From assembly GCA_020081605.1 (NCBI GenBank), contig JAHREC010000018.1, positions 2,666,001-2,730,000 of the forward strand: 64,000 nt of DNA, in the 5' to 3' direction. Below the pieces are notes generated by a model, which searched no databases, was not told the DNA's origin, and was given only the letters and a program-made list of their open reading frames with translations. Positions 12,376-22,461 of the stretch are shown in pieces (positions within the stretch are counted from its first letter, which is position 1; each line of letters begins with the position of its first letter). The stretch comes from Albifimbria verrucaria. Taxonomy: Eukaryota > Ascomycota > Sordariomycetes > Hypocreales > Stachybotryaceae. The position numbers and the translations under genes are program-made.

Positions 12376-13084
12376 CAGCCAGGCAGGCAATCAACAGACG
12401 GAGCCTTCATGGCCTCGGTGCCTTGCAGAGCCGAGATCGACCAGGAGCCTGAGCACGCGCGCGGCTCCTGGTCCTGGATCGCATAATACCATCGTATCAT
12501 GTCTCCATGAAGTATAGAGGCTGTGTAAGCCTGGCATATCCACACACGAGACCACATGGAAGGCGTTCAAGGGACTCGGGCCCTCATCATGATGCCGCTC
12601 CACCACCACGAAGCTGCCCCTCCTCTTTTGTCGTTAACCCCCTGCACGAGGTGTAACTCAAAAGGCTTTAGCGAACTCTGAGCTGTCCACAAACCGCATG
12701 CCGTCTCCATTCCGGGCGGTGACCTCTGCGGGCCATCATGGGCCTTGTCCGTCACACGGCTCTGGCCCTTGGGATATGACGGAGAAGGCTGATGCTGTAG
12801 CATGAGAAACACCGGACCGATGGCATTGCCAATGCCCCTTCACTTTCCGCGCAGGGTGTGGGTTGTCGATGTTCAGCAAACGGCTCACGCTTGTTGTATG
12901 CTCGGAGATCGGCGAACATGGCAGGCGGGTTCAAGGAAGTGGTGTCGTTGACGGAGCAGGGTATCGAGCTCCTTCGACGTCGTAGGCTTGACTGGACTAT
13001 TAAATAGGCCAGGACTTGATCCACCTTTTCCCGCCATCTGGTCGATCTCATCATAACGCACTGTTCTGCAACTCGCCATCTTCA

Positions 13085-13252
13085 ATTACCAACTCTCAAG
13101 TAAGCTGCTGGCCAGCTCGTCGACGGTTTCATATTCAACCTGCAACCTAGCTGATCTCATCGTCACTGCACAAGCTTCTACAAGCCCGCTGCCCTGCCTC
13201 GATTACCAACCTTCAAGTAAGCTGCTGGCCAGCTCGTCCAAGGGTTTCATAT
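13085..13252. repeat. Tandem duplication, ~50-bp copies 117 bp apart
   Basis: Two copies, about 13085-13135 and 13202-13252, share a nearly identical block starting ATTACCAAC, then TCAAGTAAGCTGCTGGCCAG, and ending GTTTCATAT. Each copy contains a CAA|GTAAGC splice-donor-like site. They lie 600-770 bp upstream of the GNAT start, so they may belong to its leader. Confidence 0.8.
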
Positions 13253-13852
13253 CTCACTCGACTTGCCCAGGCCATTTACCACGTGGTTCCTCCCTTGTCG
13301 CATTCCTCCCTCCTCGCCGGTTCCCGAATCTATTGCTTTCTGCTTCACTTTTGAGCTTAGTGCCTTTTTCCCCATCTGCCGGCTTCCCGTTGCCATCGTC
13401 CCACTCTCTCAACGGCCGGTTCTTGCTCCAGAGCAACTTTGCTTGAGGATCTGCCGCGTGGCAACCTCGTACCAACAGGTCAGTTCCGCATAAATGCCCT
13501 CGTGATCAGACGCCCCGTGAGATTGTCGGTGGTTAGGACGTCAGCATTGCGCCTAGACGGTTATTTCGTGATCCAGGGCCCTGTTACCCACTAACACTAA
13601 AGGCCGCCCCTCCACCATGCTAGAACTCGAGCTAATCTACGATGCATCATGTAGGCGTTTTGTGACGAGTCAACTCTTGGTCTTTCGGCTCCATCACCCA
13701 TAGGCATACCCCGTGCTATAGTATTGGAGACTTGGCTATCTGTCTTTCTACGTCAAAGCCCCTATCGGTCTCATCCGAGGCCTTATTCGGATAGGACAGG
13801 ACCAGCATCTACTTGTACAGTTTGAACCCAATACGTGCGCCTACGCTTCACC

Positions 13853-14471
13853 ATGGCGAATCCCGGATATGTGCTGTCCTTTGCGTCCAGCCAACACTCG
13901 CACCTTATCCCTTACCTGGCGGCCATTCATGCCTCGTGCATCACTCATGACCGCACCATGGCTACTTTCCTACCCCCGTTGTCGCACGAAAAGCTATTGG
14001 CTTGGTGGAAGGAACGGATCGCAGAGGTCAACGACGGAAAGCGTCTCATATTTATCCTCGTCAACGAGCTTGACCCCGACCCGACCGTGAAGCCAAGGGG
14101 CCCTGAGGTCATGGGCGTCGTCATGCTCTTCATGCCTTACTCGGAGACAGCCTCTTTTAGAGCGTCTGTGGAGAATCTGCTCATCCACAAGAGTTTCCGT
14201 GGCAGAGGAGGCGCCAGGGCGTTAATGTCAGCATTAGAAGGCGAGGCGGTCAAGCTTGGCAAGACGATGCTTGTGAGTATTTGGGTCTGGCCCTGCACTG
14301 GAACATATAAGCTGACAGATAATATAGATGCTCGACACCGAGACGGGCAGTGCTGCAGAGGAGGTGTACAGAAGGCTCGGCTACATTGAACTGGGAACAA
14401 TCCCCAGATACGGTATGAGCCCGACAGGTGAAGTCAGAGATGGCACTTTCTTTTACAAGCATCTTACCTAA
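13853..14471 (+). CDS. GNAT-family N-acetyltransferase
   Basis: Small acetyl-CoA-dependent acetyltransferase, 187 residues, with no frameshift. The start is the ATG at 13853 (MANPGYVLSF). One 55-nt intron (14273-14327) joins GKTML to MLDTETGS, rebuilding the end of motif A and the start of motif B. The acetyl-CoA pyrophosphate loop is RGRGGARALM (about 14200-14230), preceded by the beta-strand/bulge LLIHKSFRG. The C-terminal block AEEVYRRLGYIELGTIPRYG is the usual motif B with the conserved Tyr, and the protein ends in GTFFYKHLT. The middle part carries the VMGVVMLFMPYSETASFRASVENL strand pair common to fungal GNATs. The substrate cannot be told; fungal relatives include enzymes detoxifying small molecules. 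There is no targeting signal, so it is probably cytosolic. Confidence 0.88.
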
Positions 14472-16418
14472 GAAATACGTTATGACGCTGTTCCCAATGA
14501 GCTGGGAAAGACGCACGGATGGAGGCATGGAGGCAAAGGAGGCAATGGGAGCGACTGGGTGTTGAGTTGTTAGCATAGTAGTATTCTTTCTTTCTTCCTT
14601 TTGATTGCTTGAGTGGTGGATTGGATGCGTGATCGTTTTGGATGGTTTGAGGAAGGATAGGGAGCTTTGCAGTGTTTAGGATGACAAGATACCTTTGAAC
14701 CTTTGGACGGGAGATGTATTCGAAAAGCAAAGAGATGGACGGCGAATGCAAAATGGCGTCTGGCGACTGTTGTTACCACCACTGTAATATCTGTGAGTTG
14801 CGATGATCCATTGACAGTAGCGTTCTGGTAGGTTAGATTAATAACAATGTCATGTAGATAGTTATAGGCAGATTTTGTCAGAAGACAACTGTATGGTTAA
14901 TCCGGTTCTAGTGCAGATAATATTAATTGGTCCTTTATTGCATGCTCTTCTATAACACATAACAGGTTTGCGGAAGGGCTCAGGGACCCTATCTGGAGAC
15001 AACAGATATATATATCCATGTATATTCTTCTTCTTCTTCCATCACAAACCGGGGTCTTAGCAATACGTGCGCATGCTCTGGGACTTTATCGATTTTAAAG
15101 AATTGAATTCGCGATCGCTGGGACATGTTAATATCATTGCTTTCGCAATCCTACGTGCTGTGCAGAGGAGTGTAATTGAGCATGAACGGCCTATCCGGGT
15201 TGTCAGGGCGTCTGCGAGGACCCTAACAAGGGGTGCACGGGACATTGACATGTACTAATTCTCAGCCTTACTTAGGTACCTTAGCTAACTTACCTATCTA
15301 TCATTTGGCGGCCCTTAAGGTTATTATTAGGGTGGGTATCAATCAGATAGGCACCTGGTTTAGAGATAAGACGATTGCTAGTACCGATACGCCTACTATA
15401 AGTTGCCTGTCATCAGTGCCGCTTCTGGCAGTTCATGGTAGAGGGGAAGAGGCGGTGTTGGGTGACAGAAACAGAAGTCCCCTTCTGTCATGTCGTTTGG
15501 TTCTCGCTCACAACTTCCCTCCTACACAACCTCATGCTTCAGATCAAGACGAATCCCATCCTCATCGCAACGCATCTAACGTAGCACTTGCATTGTCTAC
15601 GTCAACATCCATGTCGTCTCTACACAACAGCGCTTCCCGGCTGTTTACTTGTTCATTTGCATTGCGGATATTCATTTCCTGTTATCGCAAAGGCAACGCT
15701 CTCCACTCCCCACCATGACCTTGACCTGGACCTGGACCTTGAGCCACCCACACCGGCTGGCTAGCTAGCCCCTCGCGATAGAGTCCCAAATGAGCCAGTC
15801 GCCCACGTGTCCGGGACCAAACCAAAGGTTCCCGCTGGGCGACGCTGTCTGGCTCGGAGCACGCCGTGAAGCGCAGCAAGCATCTGGGGCGAGAACCATG
15901 TGTGGCTTGCTGGCGCCCCGGACTCCGTTACTCATTCCGCTCACCGTGGGCCTTTTCGGGCTTCCTCGATCTGCACAGCATGCCCGCCTAGTGGCCCGCC
16001 ACCCTGCATGCTGCCCTGCCCATTGGCCTACCACGTCGTCGCATTCGAGCAGGTGGGAGACATCCCAGCTCCCTCCCTCGCCCGACGACCCCAAAGCTGT
16101 GTTTTGTTTCCGTCATGCCCGTTCGGATGGCCATGGCATTGCATTGCATGGGGCGAAATTGACTGCGCGAGACAAGGGTATGGGTCGATTGTCTGGATCA
16201 TCTTATCCTGCAGGAACGGGACAACCTATGCCATTGAAGTGATAGTATGTTGATGTCTGTATAAAATGGTTCTGCTCGCTCGTCCACACCTCTGGGAGCT
16301 CCCTCCCCTCTTGGCCCTCCCCTCCTCCTTCCCGGCGACCGATCAGCTTGTCTGTCCTCTGATCTTGTTGTGCTTCTGCTCCGTCTTCCGAACCCAAAGA
16401 CAAAGCTCAATAGCAACC
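14472..16418. other. Spacer between GNAT and RNase T2 genes
   Basis: No gene supported. 14990-15040 has a TA repeat followed by a CTT repeat, and 15270-15300 is rich in TAGGTA/TACCTA words. The right end is the RNase T2 promoter with a TATAAAA box at 16260-16266. Confidence 0.5.
16260..16266 (+). promoter_or_regulatory. TATA box of the RNase T2 gene
   Basis: TATAAAA lies 153 bases before the ATG at 16419, followed by a CT-rich stretch typical of fungal transcription starts. Confidence 0.5.
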
Positions 16419-17811
16419 ATGCGAAGCGCCGCTGTCCTTTCCGCCGCCGCCCTGGCCAAGGTCGCCTTTGCTGGCCTGTACCCCGGCATCACTTCCGACA
16501 ACCACACCTGTGCGCTTGGTGAGTCTCGTCCCACTCGCATTTGTGGCGTAGCGACTGCTGCCGTGCTCGAAGAGGAACCGTTGAATGAATATTATATTTC
16601 ACGTTTCGTCACTAACATGCGAACGTCTCATTCCAGTCAAGCCTCAGCTGTCGTGCTCCAAGTGTGCCGATCCTGAGCTGGTCGACACCTGCTGCACTGA
16701 GACCTACGGTGGCCTGGTTGTAAGTACCAATTTCTTCCCGACCCAAGTTTATCATAACTAGAATTCATTCTAATTGTTTTTCCAGCTTCTGACCCAATTC
16801 TGGACCGTCTACACTGACCGTGAGGCCCTCGGCCAGGTCCTGCCCAAGTACTCCTGGTCCATCCACGGTCTCTGGCCTGGTAAGTAATAATTATCTAGTA
16901 CGTCAGACAAGAACATATGGCTAATTCGCTTTCTAGACTTCTGCGATGGTAAAGTTCCATAATTGCGACTCATGGTATCAAGGAATCTACACCACTAACC
17001 GTTACCACAGGCTCTTACACTCAGTACTGCGACCTGAGGTGAGATTGCCCGCAGAATTCCTATCCTGTCTCAGCTAACAAACTCGCTTTCTAGCCGCCAG
17101 TACGACCCCGTTCCCTCGCCCAACACTACCAACTCCAAGCCTGATGGTACCCCTGTCCCTCCCTACAAGGGCGAGCCCATCGAGAACTGGTTTGAGCCCG
17201 CTGGCAAGCTGGATCTGCTTGCCTACATGAACAAGTACTGGATCAGCCGCGGCGAGCCCAACTGGAACCTCTGGGCTCACGAGTATTCCAAGCACGCCAC
17301 CTGCTTCTCGACCTTCCAGACCGAGTGCTACGTAAGTTTTCCTCGTTGAGACCTGGTTCAATGCGTCCATGTTGTCTAACCAAGCCTTCAACAGGGCCCT
17401 AACTACCAGAAGGAGGATGATCTGTTCAACTACTTCGAGACCGTCATCACCTACGACCGCACCCTGCCCACCTACAAGTGGCTCTCTGATGCCTCCATTG
17501 TCCCCTCCAACAAGACCCAGTACACTCTCTCCGACATCCACGACGCCCTGGCCACCGGCTTCGGCGGTGAGAAGCCCTACGTTGGCTGCGCCGGTCCTCG
17601 CTACAACGAGACCGAGGCCGGCAAGGGCTCTCTCGACAACGGCCGTACCCAGTTCAGCGAGGTCTGGTATTACTACCACGTTCTCGGCCGTCCTCAGGAC
17701 TTCAACGCCAAGAAGGTCCCTGCCGATGTCGTTGGCGGCTCGCTCTCCAGCTGTGCCAAGGCTGAGAACGCCATTTGGTACTACGAGCGCTCCAAGGGCA
17801 GCGAGTTCTAA
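16419..17811 (+). CDS. Secreted ribonuclease T2
   Basis: Extracellular or vacuolar endoribonuclease that cleaves single-stranded RNA via 2',3'-cyclic phosphates. It has seven exons and 323 residues, all in frame: introns 16519-16636, 16720-16785, 16880-16936, 16949-17010, 17039-17093 and 17332-17394. The ATG at 16419 opens a signal peptide (MRSAAVLSAAALAKVAFAGLYPG). Catalytic site CAS1 (SIHGLWPDFCDG) is spread over exons 3, 4 and 5, with exon 4 only 12 nt (16937-16948). CAS2 (WAHEYSKHATC) is in exon 6. Both catalytic His and the flanking Glu and Lys are present, as are the Cys-rich N-terminal segment and NxT/NxS glycosylation sites. The N-terminal cysteine block (PQLSCSKCADPELVDTCCTETYGG) and length match fungal RNase T2/Rh enzymes without the extended C-terminal domain. 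A TATA box lies 153 bases upstream. Confidence 0.96.
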
Positions 17812-18101
17812 GCGCTGGCCAAACACCATGGGTGTAGATTATGTAGATAATTGTAACACAACGTCCATGCGTTCGAGCTACCGTTTTATATATCAAGAGC
17901 ACGCCATACATATCAGGTCTTCTAAGCGAGTGCTCGATCGCGTAGATGCTGTTCCAAACTCTCCCATTAGCCTGGTCACTAACCCACGTAGTTCCAGGGG
18001 TTTCACCGAATATGGACCATTCAATTGAGTAATTGCGTTTTCATTCAACCCATATCTCCCGTAACGCCTCCGCCCATGAAACCTCGCCTTCAATCCAGCC
18101 T

Positions 18102-19393
18102 CTACTCGTCGTCCGCCAACTCCTCGACCCTTGGTGCCTCGTATTGCCTCTGCTGCGCCTCTGTGTTTACTTGCATATCGGTGCCGGTGGTGGTAGCGGA
18201 GGCTGGTGCGACTTGACCAGTGGCAGCAGCCAAGGCAGATGTGGTGCCTCCAGCGGCGGCCGCTGACTTCTTCTTCTTCTTGGGCTTGACAGTCTACCGA
18301 ATAGATTAGCATCTTAGAAATTGCTGTGTTTACTTGGAAACTTACCTCGTGCCAGGCCCATACAGGCTTGAAGCTGTCCAGGAAGGATACGTCCTCCCAA
18401 AGGTTGGGGAAGAGCCACAGGCCGGGCGGTACGGCGAAGTAGGTGATGCAGAACAGGATAACACGGAAGATAGCCATCAGGAAGAAGAGACCCAGGAGGC
18501 CTAGGAGGCCCCAGCTGAGGTAGTAGACGCCCTGACGCAGCTTGAGAGGCCACAGAGGGTACAGGACAATGGCAAAGATGACCACAAGAGCAAGAGCAGC
18601 ATACAGCTGGCGCTTGATCTGGCTGCCCTCCCACAACCAAGCGTAGTACATCTCCTCCTTGGCCTCCTGCTGCTGTTCAATCCTCACGTTCCACTGGCCC
18701 TTGACACGCTTGGCCTTCTTGCCGTTAGCACCGGGTGCTTCCTCGATCTTGGTAACCCGCAGAGCAAGCATGCTCAAGGGCAGGAGCTGAAGGTGTTCTC
18801 CAGAGAAGCTCGGTCGGTGATCTCGGGCAACAACGGGTTCTTCTTGCGCGCCTTCTCGTATGCAGGGGATTGCAGCGCGCGGAGAGCTCGCTTGACTGGA
18901 AGAGCATCATGTTAGGATCTAGTGAGGAACAAGCGAGACGGCTAGCGGCATACCTTTGAACATATCTCTACGCTGTCCATTCAAGATGCAGGTACGCGGC
19001 TTCAGCTCTTGACCGCGCAGGAACTTGGCCAAGGCCAGAGCCGCGGGGTTGGGGGACCGGGGACGATAGGCTGAGGGCGCCCTTGCTGAGCACCTTGCGG
19101 GGGTGAGGATGCTGGTGAGGGTGAGGGTGCTGGTGGGCTCCAGGTGGTCCGATGGGCTGGCCTGCCTCCTGGGCGGCGCGCATGCGGGCCTGGTGCTCTT
19201 GAGCCTGCCTCTTGATGTGCTCGATGAATTCGGGCACAGTCATGCCCGCCTTCTGTGCATCCTCGGCGATTCGTCGCTGGACCTCCTGGATCTGCTCTGG
19301 CGTAGGGCGCTGGCCGGGGCCGGGCATGGGGATGGGTATAGCACCGGGAGGCACCTGGCCGGGAGGGAAGGGTGGCGGCGGCGGAGTAGCCAT
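18102..19393 (-). CDS. SEC62: Translocation protein Sec62 (three frameshifts)
   Basis: ER membrane subunit of the Sec62/63 complex for post-translational protein import. The ATG at 19393 is followed by a Pro-rich start (MATPPPPPFPPGQVPPG), a helical cytosolic domain (PTPEQIQEVQRRIAEDAQ), a His/Pro stretch, then KFLRGQELKPRTCILNGQRRDMFK and, after the 58-nt intron 18896-18953, VKRALRALQSPAYEKARKKNP and ITDRASLENTF, the conserved Sec62 core. Two membrane helices follow (LYAALALVVIFAIVLYPLW, then LLGLLGLFFLMAIFRVILF), with the FAVPPGLWLFPNLWEDVSFLDSFKP loop. The 52-nt intron 18294-18345 leads to a KPKKKKK, Ala/Thr-rich cytosolic tail ending VEELADDE. One base is missing at each of 18789 (approx), 19045-19048 and 19099-19103 (G runs on plus); restoring them gives about 394 residues. 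It is divergent with MED21 over a 402-bp promoter region. Confidence 0.94.
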
Positions 19394-19795
19394 TGTAGCC
19401 GGTCGCGAGCTGGAGGAAGAAGGGTCTGGCTGGTTCGCGAGGTTTGGGAGTCGAGTCCGTGAAGGAGTGGAAACTTGGGGTTAGGATGAAAGTTGGGTAA
19501 CCAAAAATGCCAGAGGTGTTTGCTGGCTTCTAGAGACCACATGTCACTCTGCTCTTAATGACAACAGGGTGTTCACTTGGGGCCAAATCCTGGCGCGGAA
19601 CGTTTATTGGCCGCTTCCCGCTGCACCTCCACGTGCCGGCTGGCCTATTAACAGACAGTCCCTTGCTGGGCGGGCACAGTGCGATGTTGTGTCAGGGACT
19701 GTATTTGCGACACTTGGGTGGGTCCGTCATTGGCGTCTTAGCATCGCAAGGCTCCTCAGCCTCGCTTTCGCAACCAACTACCATCTGCCTTCACG
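19394..19795. promoter_or_regulatory. Bidirectional promoter region SEC62 / MED21
   Basis: A 402-bp gap between two divergent start codons, with no other gene. No clear TATA box was seen. Confidence 0.6.
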
Positions 19796-20313
19796 ATGGG
19801 TGATCGGCTCACGCAGCTCCAAGATGCTGTAGACCAGGTAAGCCAGCTGCGGCGACTGGATTGGATTCTTGCTGACGCCCTGCCAGCTGGCCCAGCAATT
19901 CGTAGCTTGCCTGCACTTTGTGCACATGCGACACGACCTCGAGACTCTTGGACCCAATGACAAGATTAGAGATGTCAAGCAAGAGCAGAATCAGAAAGAA
20001 GGTAATGAGTCTTTCAATACGAATACAAAATCCAGCCATTGATCGAATCATAGTGGACCCTCTGCCGGCCGACGAGTTCCGCGCGGGTATGGTCGAGCTG
20101 TCGCGGGACCTGATCATCAAAGAGCAAGAGATAGAGATGCTCATTTCCTCATTACCCGGCCTTGACAACAGCGAAAGAGACCAGGAAAGTTTCATTAAAG
20201 ATCTCGAGGAGGATCTTAAGGCAGCCGAGGCTCAGCGACAGGAGGCCATCAAAGAACGAGACCAAATATTATCGGAGCTCGACACCGTCATTCGCTCTAT
20301 ACGACGACCATGA
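19796..20313 (+). CDS. MED21: Mediator complex subunit 21 (Srb7)
   Basis: Middle-module subunit of Mediator, forming a coiled-coil heterodimer with Med7 and bridging activators to RNA polymerase II. Three exons, 138 residues, no frameshift; introns 19838-19886 (49 nt) and 20002-20053 (52 nt). The start MGDRLTQLQDAVDQLAQQFV is the signature N-terminus of the family, followed by CLHFV, DLETLGPNDKIRD, and, in exon 3, PLPADEFRAGMVELSRDLI and IKEQEIEMLISSLPG. The C-terminus is a continuous coiled coil (DLEEDLKAAEAQRQEAIKERDQILSELD). Length and domain order match fungal Med21. It converges with the HAD phosphatase gene, whose stop is 338 bases downstream. Confidence 0.96.
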
Positions 20314-20650
20314 CACTAAACCCGATCAAATAATCAGACGGAGCTGATGAGGCAGATCTGGACGGCTGGATAAATTGTTTGTTTGTGGTTGCATAGCAAG
20401 GCGTTCAGGCACTTCGCGGTTTGGACGCGCATAGTTCAATACAATTCATTAATGGGCTTTTCGTTTAGTAGACACAACTCAATGGTTGTTAGACGTCTAT
20501 CTCGCTTAAAAAAATCTAATTTAAATCGGCTTTTCTAGCCGCAAAAGTAGAGCAGCAAATCAAGCTCTGGTGTAATCCCTGTTTTCTTCGAGAGTCTACC
20601 TGACGAGACTGTTCAAAAGCCGTGGACTCGCTATTCATGAATACTCTTGG
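20314..20650. other. Convergent 3' region MED21 / HAD phosphatase
   Basis: Terminal regions of two convergent genes. It is AT-rich with an A/T-homopolymer stretch near 20505-20525 and no coding signal. Confidence 0.5.
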
Positions 20651-21526
20651 TTAAGAGCTCTTAAAGAACTGTGGATAGATATCTCGCAGTTCCCTGAGGT
20701 GCCGGATCTGGTATTTTGAGGCTTGCTTCTCTGGCACTGGAACGTCCTCCTCGACGAGATGAGCTACGGTCCAGCCCAGCTCCTGAGCTTTGTTGCAGTT
20801 CAAGTATGAGTCGTCTAAGATGTTATTAGTTCCTCTGTGTCAAAAAGCTGCTAGATATGGTGGCACTCACCAACAAAGAAGCAGTCTTCCATCCGCTCAA
20901 CACCAGCCTGCTCCATCGCCCTCTGGAACATCCTAGGATCTGGCTTGCAAATCAAGGGCTGTTCCGCATAGTTGCAGTAGGTAAGACCCTCGAACAGGTC
21001 CTCAATGCCGAGTAACCGCAATACTCTCTTTGCGTGGTTGACGTACGCGTTCGTGAGCAGCCACATCTTGACTTTGCTCTTGTCAATGTCTTCCAATAAT
21101 TGGCGCAGTTCAGGGTTGGGCTTGATGATGCCCTCCAGTGGCAAGGCGTCGTCTACTTTGGCGTTGTAGTCGAGAGGATCTATCTGGTGGTGTCGCACCA
21201 GACCCTCAATAGCCAAGCCATAGTTTGTGTAGTACTCCTTGTGCAGCCTGACAGCATCATCCCACGGAATGTTCAGGTGCTTTGTAAAATACTGATCAAT
21301 TAGATCAGCCATAAGATCGTGGACCTTGGCGCCTGTGGCATTGTTAGACCTGATCCAACATTTCTGGGTCCTACAAGCATATGCATTGACTTACTCTTAG
21401 GATACAAGCAGTTGTCGATATCGCTATACAATCGTGGTTAGTGGGTTTGCAAATAGCAGGGATGAGAGAGTCTTCTTACAAGAACAGAACCGGCCTTCCG
21501 TCCTTCGTTCCATTGGTTTGGTTCAT
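20651..21526 (-). CDS. HAD-superfamily pyrimidine 5'-nucleotidase (Sdt1/Phm8 type)
   Basis: Haloacid-dehalogenase-fold phosphatase that probably removes phosphate from pyrimidine (or other) nucleoside monophosphates in the cytosol. Four exons, 233 residues, no frameshift; introns 21424-21479, 21333-21394 and 20815-20870. HAD motif I (FFDIDNCLYP, nucleophile Asp and acid/base Asp) is built across the first intron. Motif II is WLLTNAY, the motif III Lys is in ICKPDPRMF, and motif IV is FVDDSYLNC, rebuilt across the last intron. The cap region carries the helical MADLIDQYFTKHLNIPWDDAVRLHKEYYTNYGLAIEGL block typical of the Sdt1 group. The start ATG at 21526 gives MNQTNGTKDGRPVLFF. Sdt1 and Phm8 cannot be told apart from sequence alone. 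Confidence 0.92.
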
Positions 21527-22461
21527 CTTGGAAAATGTTGCTCTTTGAGATCTTATTCCAGAACAGAGGGTGTGTGATCGTTTGGTGAGATTGGTTGCGG
21601 ATCTGAGGGCTGTAAATGGCAATCTGATCATCAAATGCTGAATGAGCTCGAGATCGTGAAATAAGGATATTTCGTGTGGTGGCCTAATGCACAGATGAGG
21701 TATTTGTCGATGACGCTATACGCAATGGCAGACGTAAACGACGGAGCGGAATGCGACCTTATATATGAAAGTCTTGGGGACGCCTGTATCTTATGCGTAA
21801 TATGGAATCGGAGAGAAACCGCAGTGTTTCTCGTGGTGATGGAACAAACTACGATGGGGCCTTGACTCATGCGCCCAATAGAACCGTCCAAGTCTGGACG
21901 TATTGAGGAATGGGAACGTCCCACCTTGGGGTACGGGGACAGGTACTTGGCCGATGAGTAATACGGCGATTTGTTACGGCTACTTCAGGCTTCGATATCG
22001 GCTAGATGCAGTGCCCAGGCTATAGGCTTGTGATTCTCGGCTACAGGGGCTTGTGCTGCACCCGCAGCTTAGCTTGGCTACCTGTGACGGCACGTTACCT
22101 CTAGCATACAGGCACAGGCCAGTAGCGCAAGTCCTGCCAGCTTCACCGCCTGCCAGTCTCGGTGGATCCCACTGAGAATGGAAGTAGTGAGTGCCGGATT
22201 TCATCGCGTTTCGGTGGGCTTGGCACATTTACAAATCTTCTTCCACCTCATCAACCTGTACATTCATCCTGTCCCATATCACCCCAACATGCCCTATAGA
22301 TGGCATAGTAGGATCTGACGCTCCCAAGGACAACGCGTCTATAACTGGCCTCACTATCTGTTAGGTCCCAAGGAGGCACTACTCGTTTGCGTTGGCCCTT
22401 GCAAAGTTGACGTTGACCTTGGCGTCCCATCTTGCTACTCTTTTGTATCCTTTCGCCCACC
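21527..22461. other. Divergent spacer, HAD phosphatase / unknown gene
   Basis: The upstream regions of two divergent genes. No coding frame with family features on either strand. Confidence 0.5.

Larger units (their letters stand above)
9908..13852. other. Long gene-poor spacer (3.9 kb)
   Basis: No protein-coding gene could be supported on either strand; open frames here are short, with no family-like motif. It contains simple repeats (11301-11334, 11581-11617, 12356-12375) and a duplicated segment (13085-13252). The right end is the promoter and leader of the GNAT gene. A non-coding RNA gene cannot be excluded. Confidence 0.5.

Noticed and set aside
17074..17829. 251-codon minus-strand frame over RNase T2
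   Set aside because: Spans exons and introns of RNase T2 in antisense; Gly/Val-rich shadow typical of GC-rich exons.
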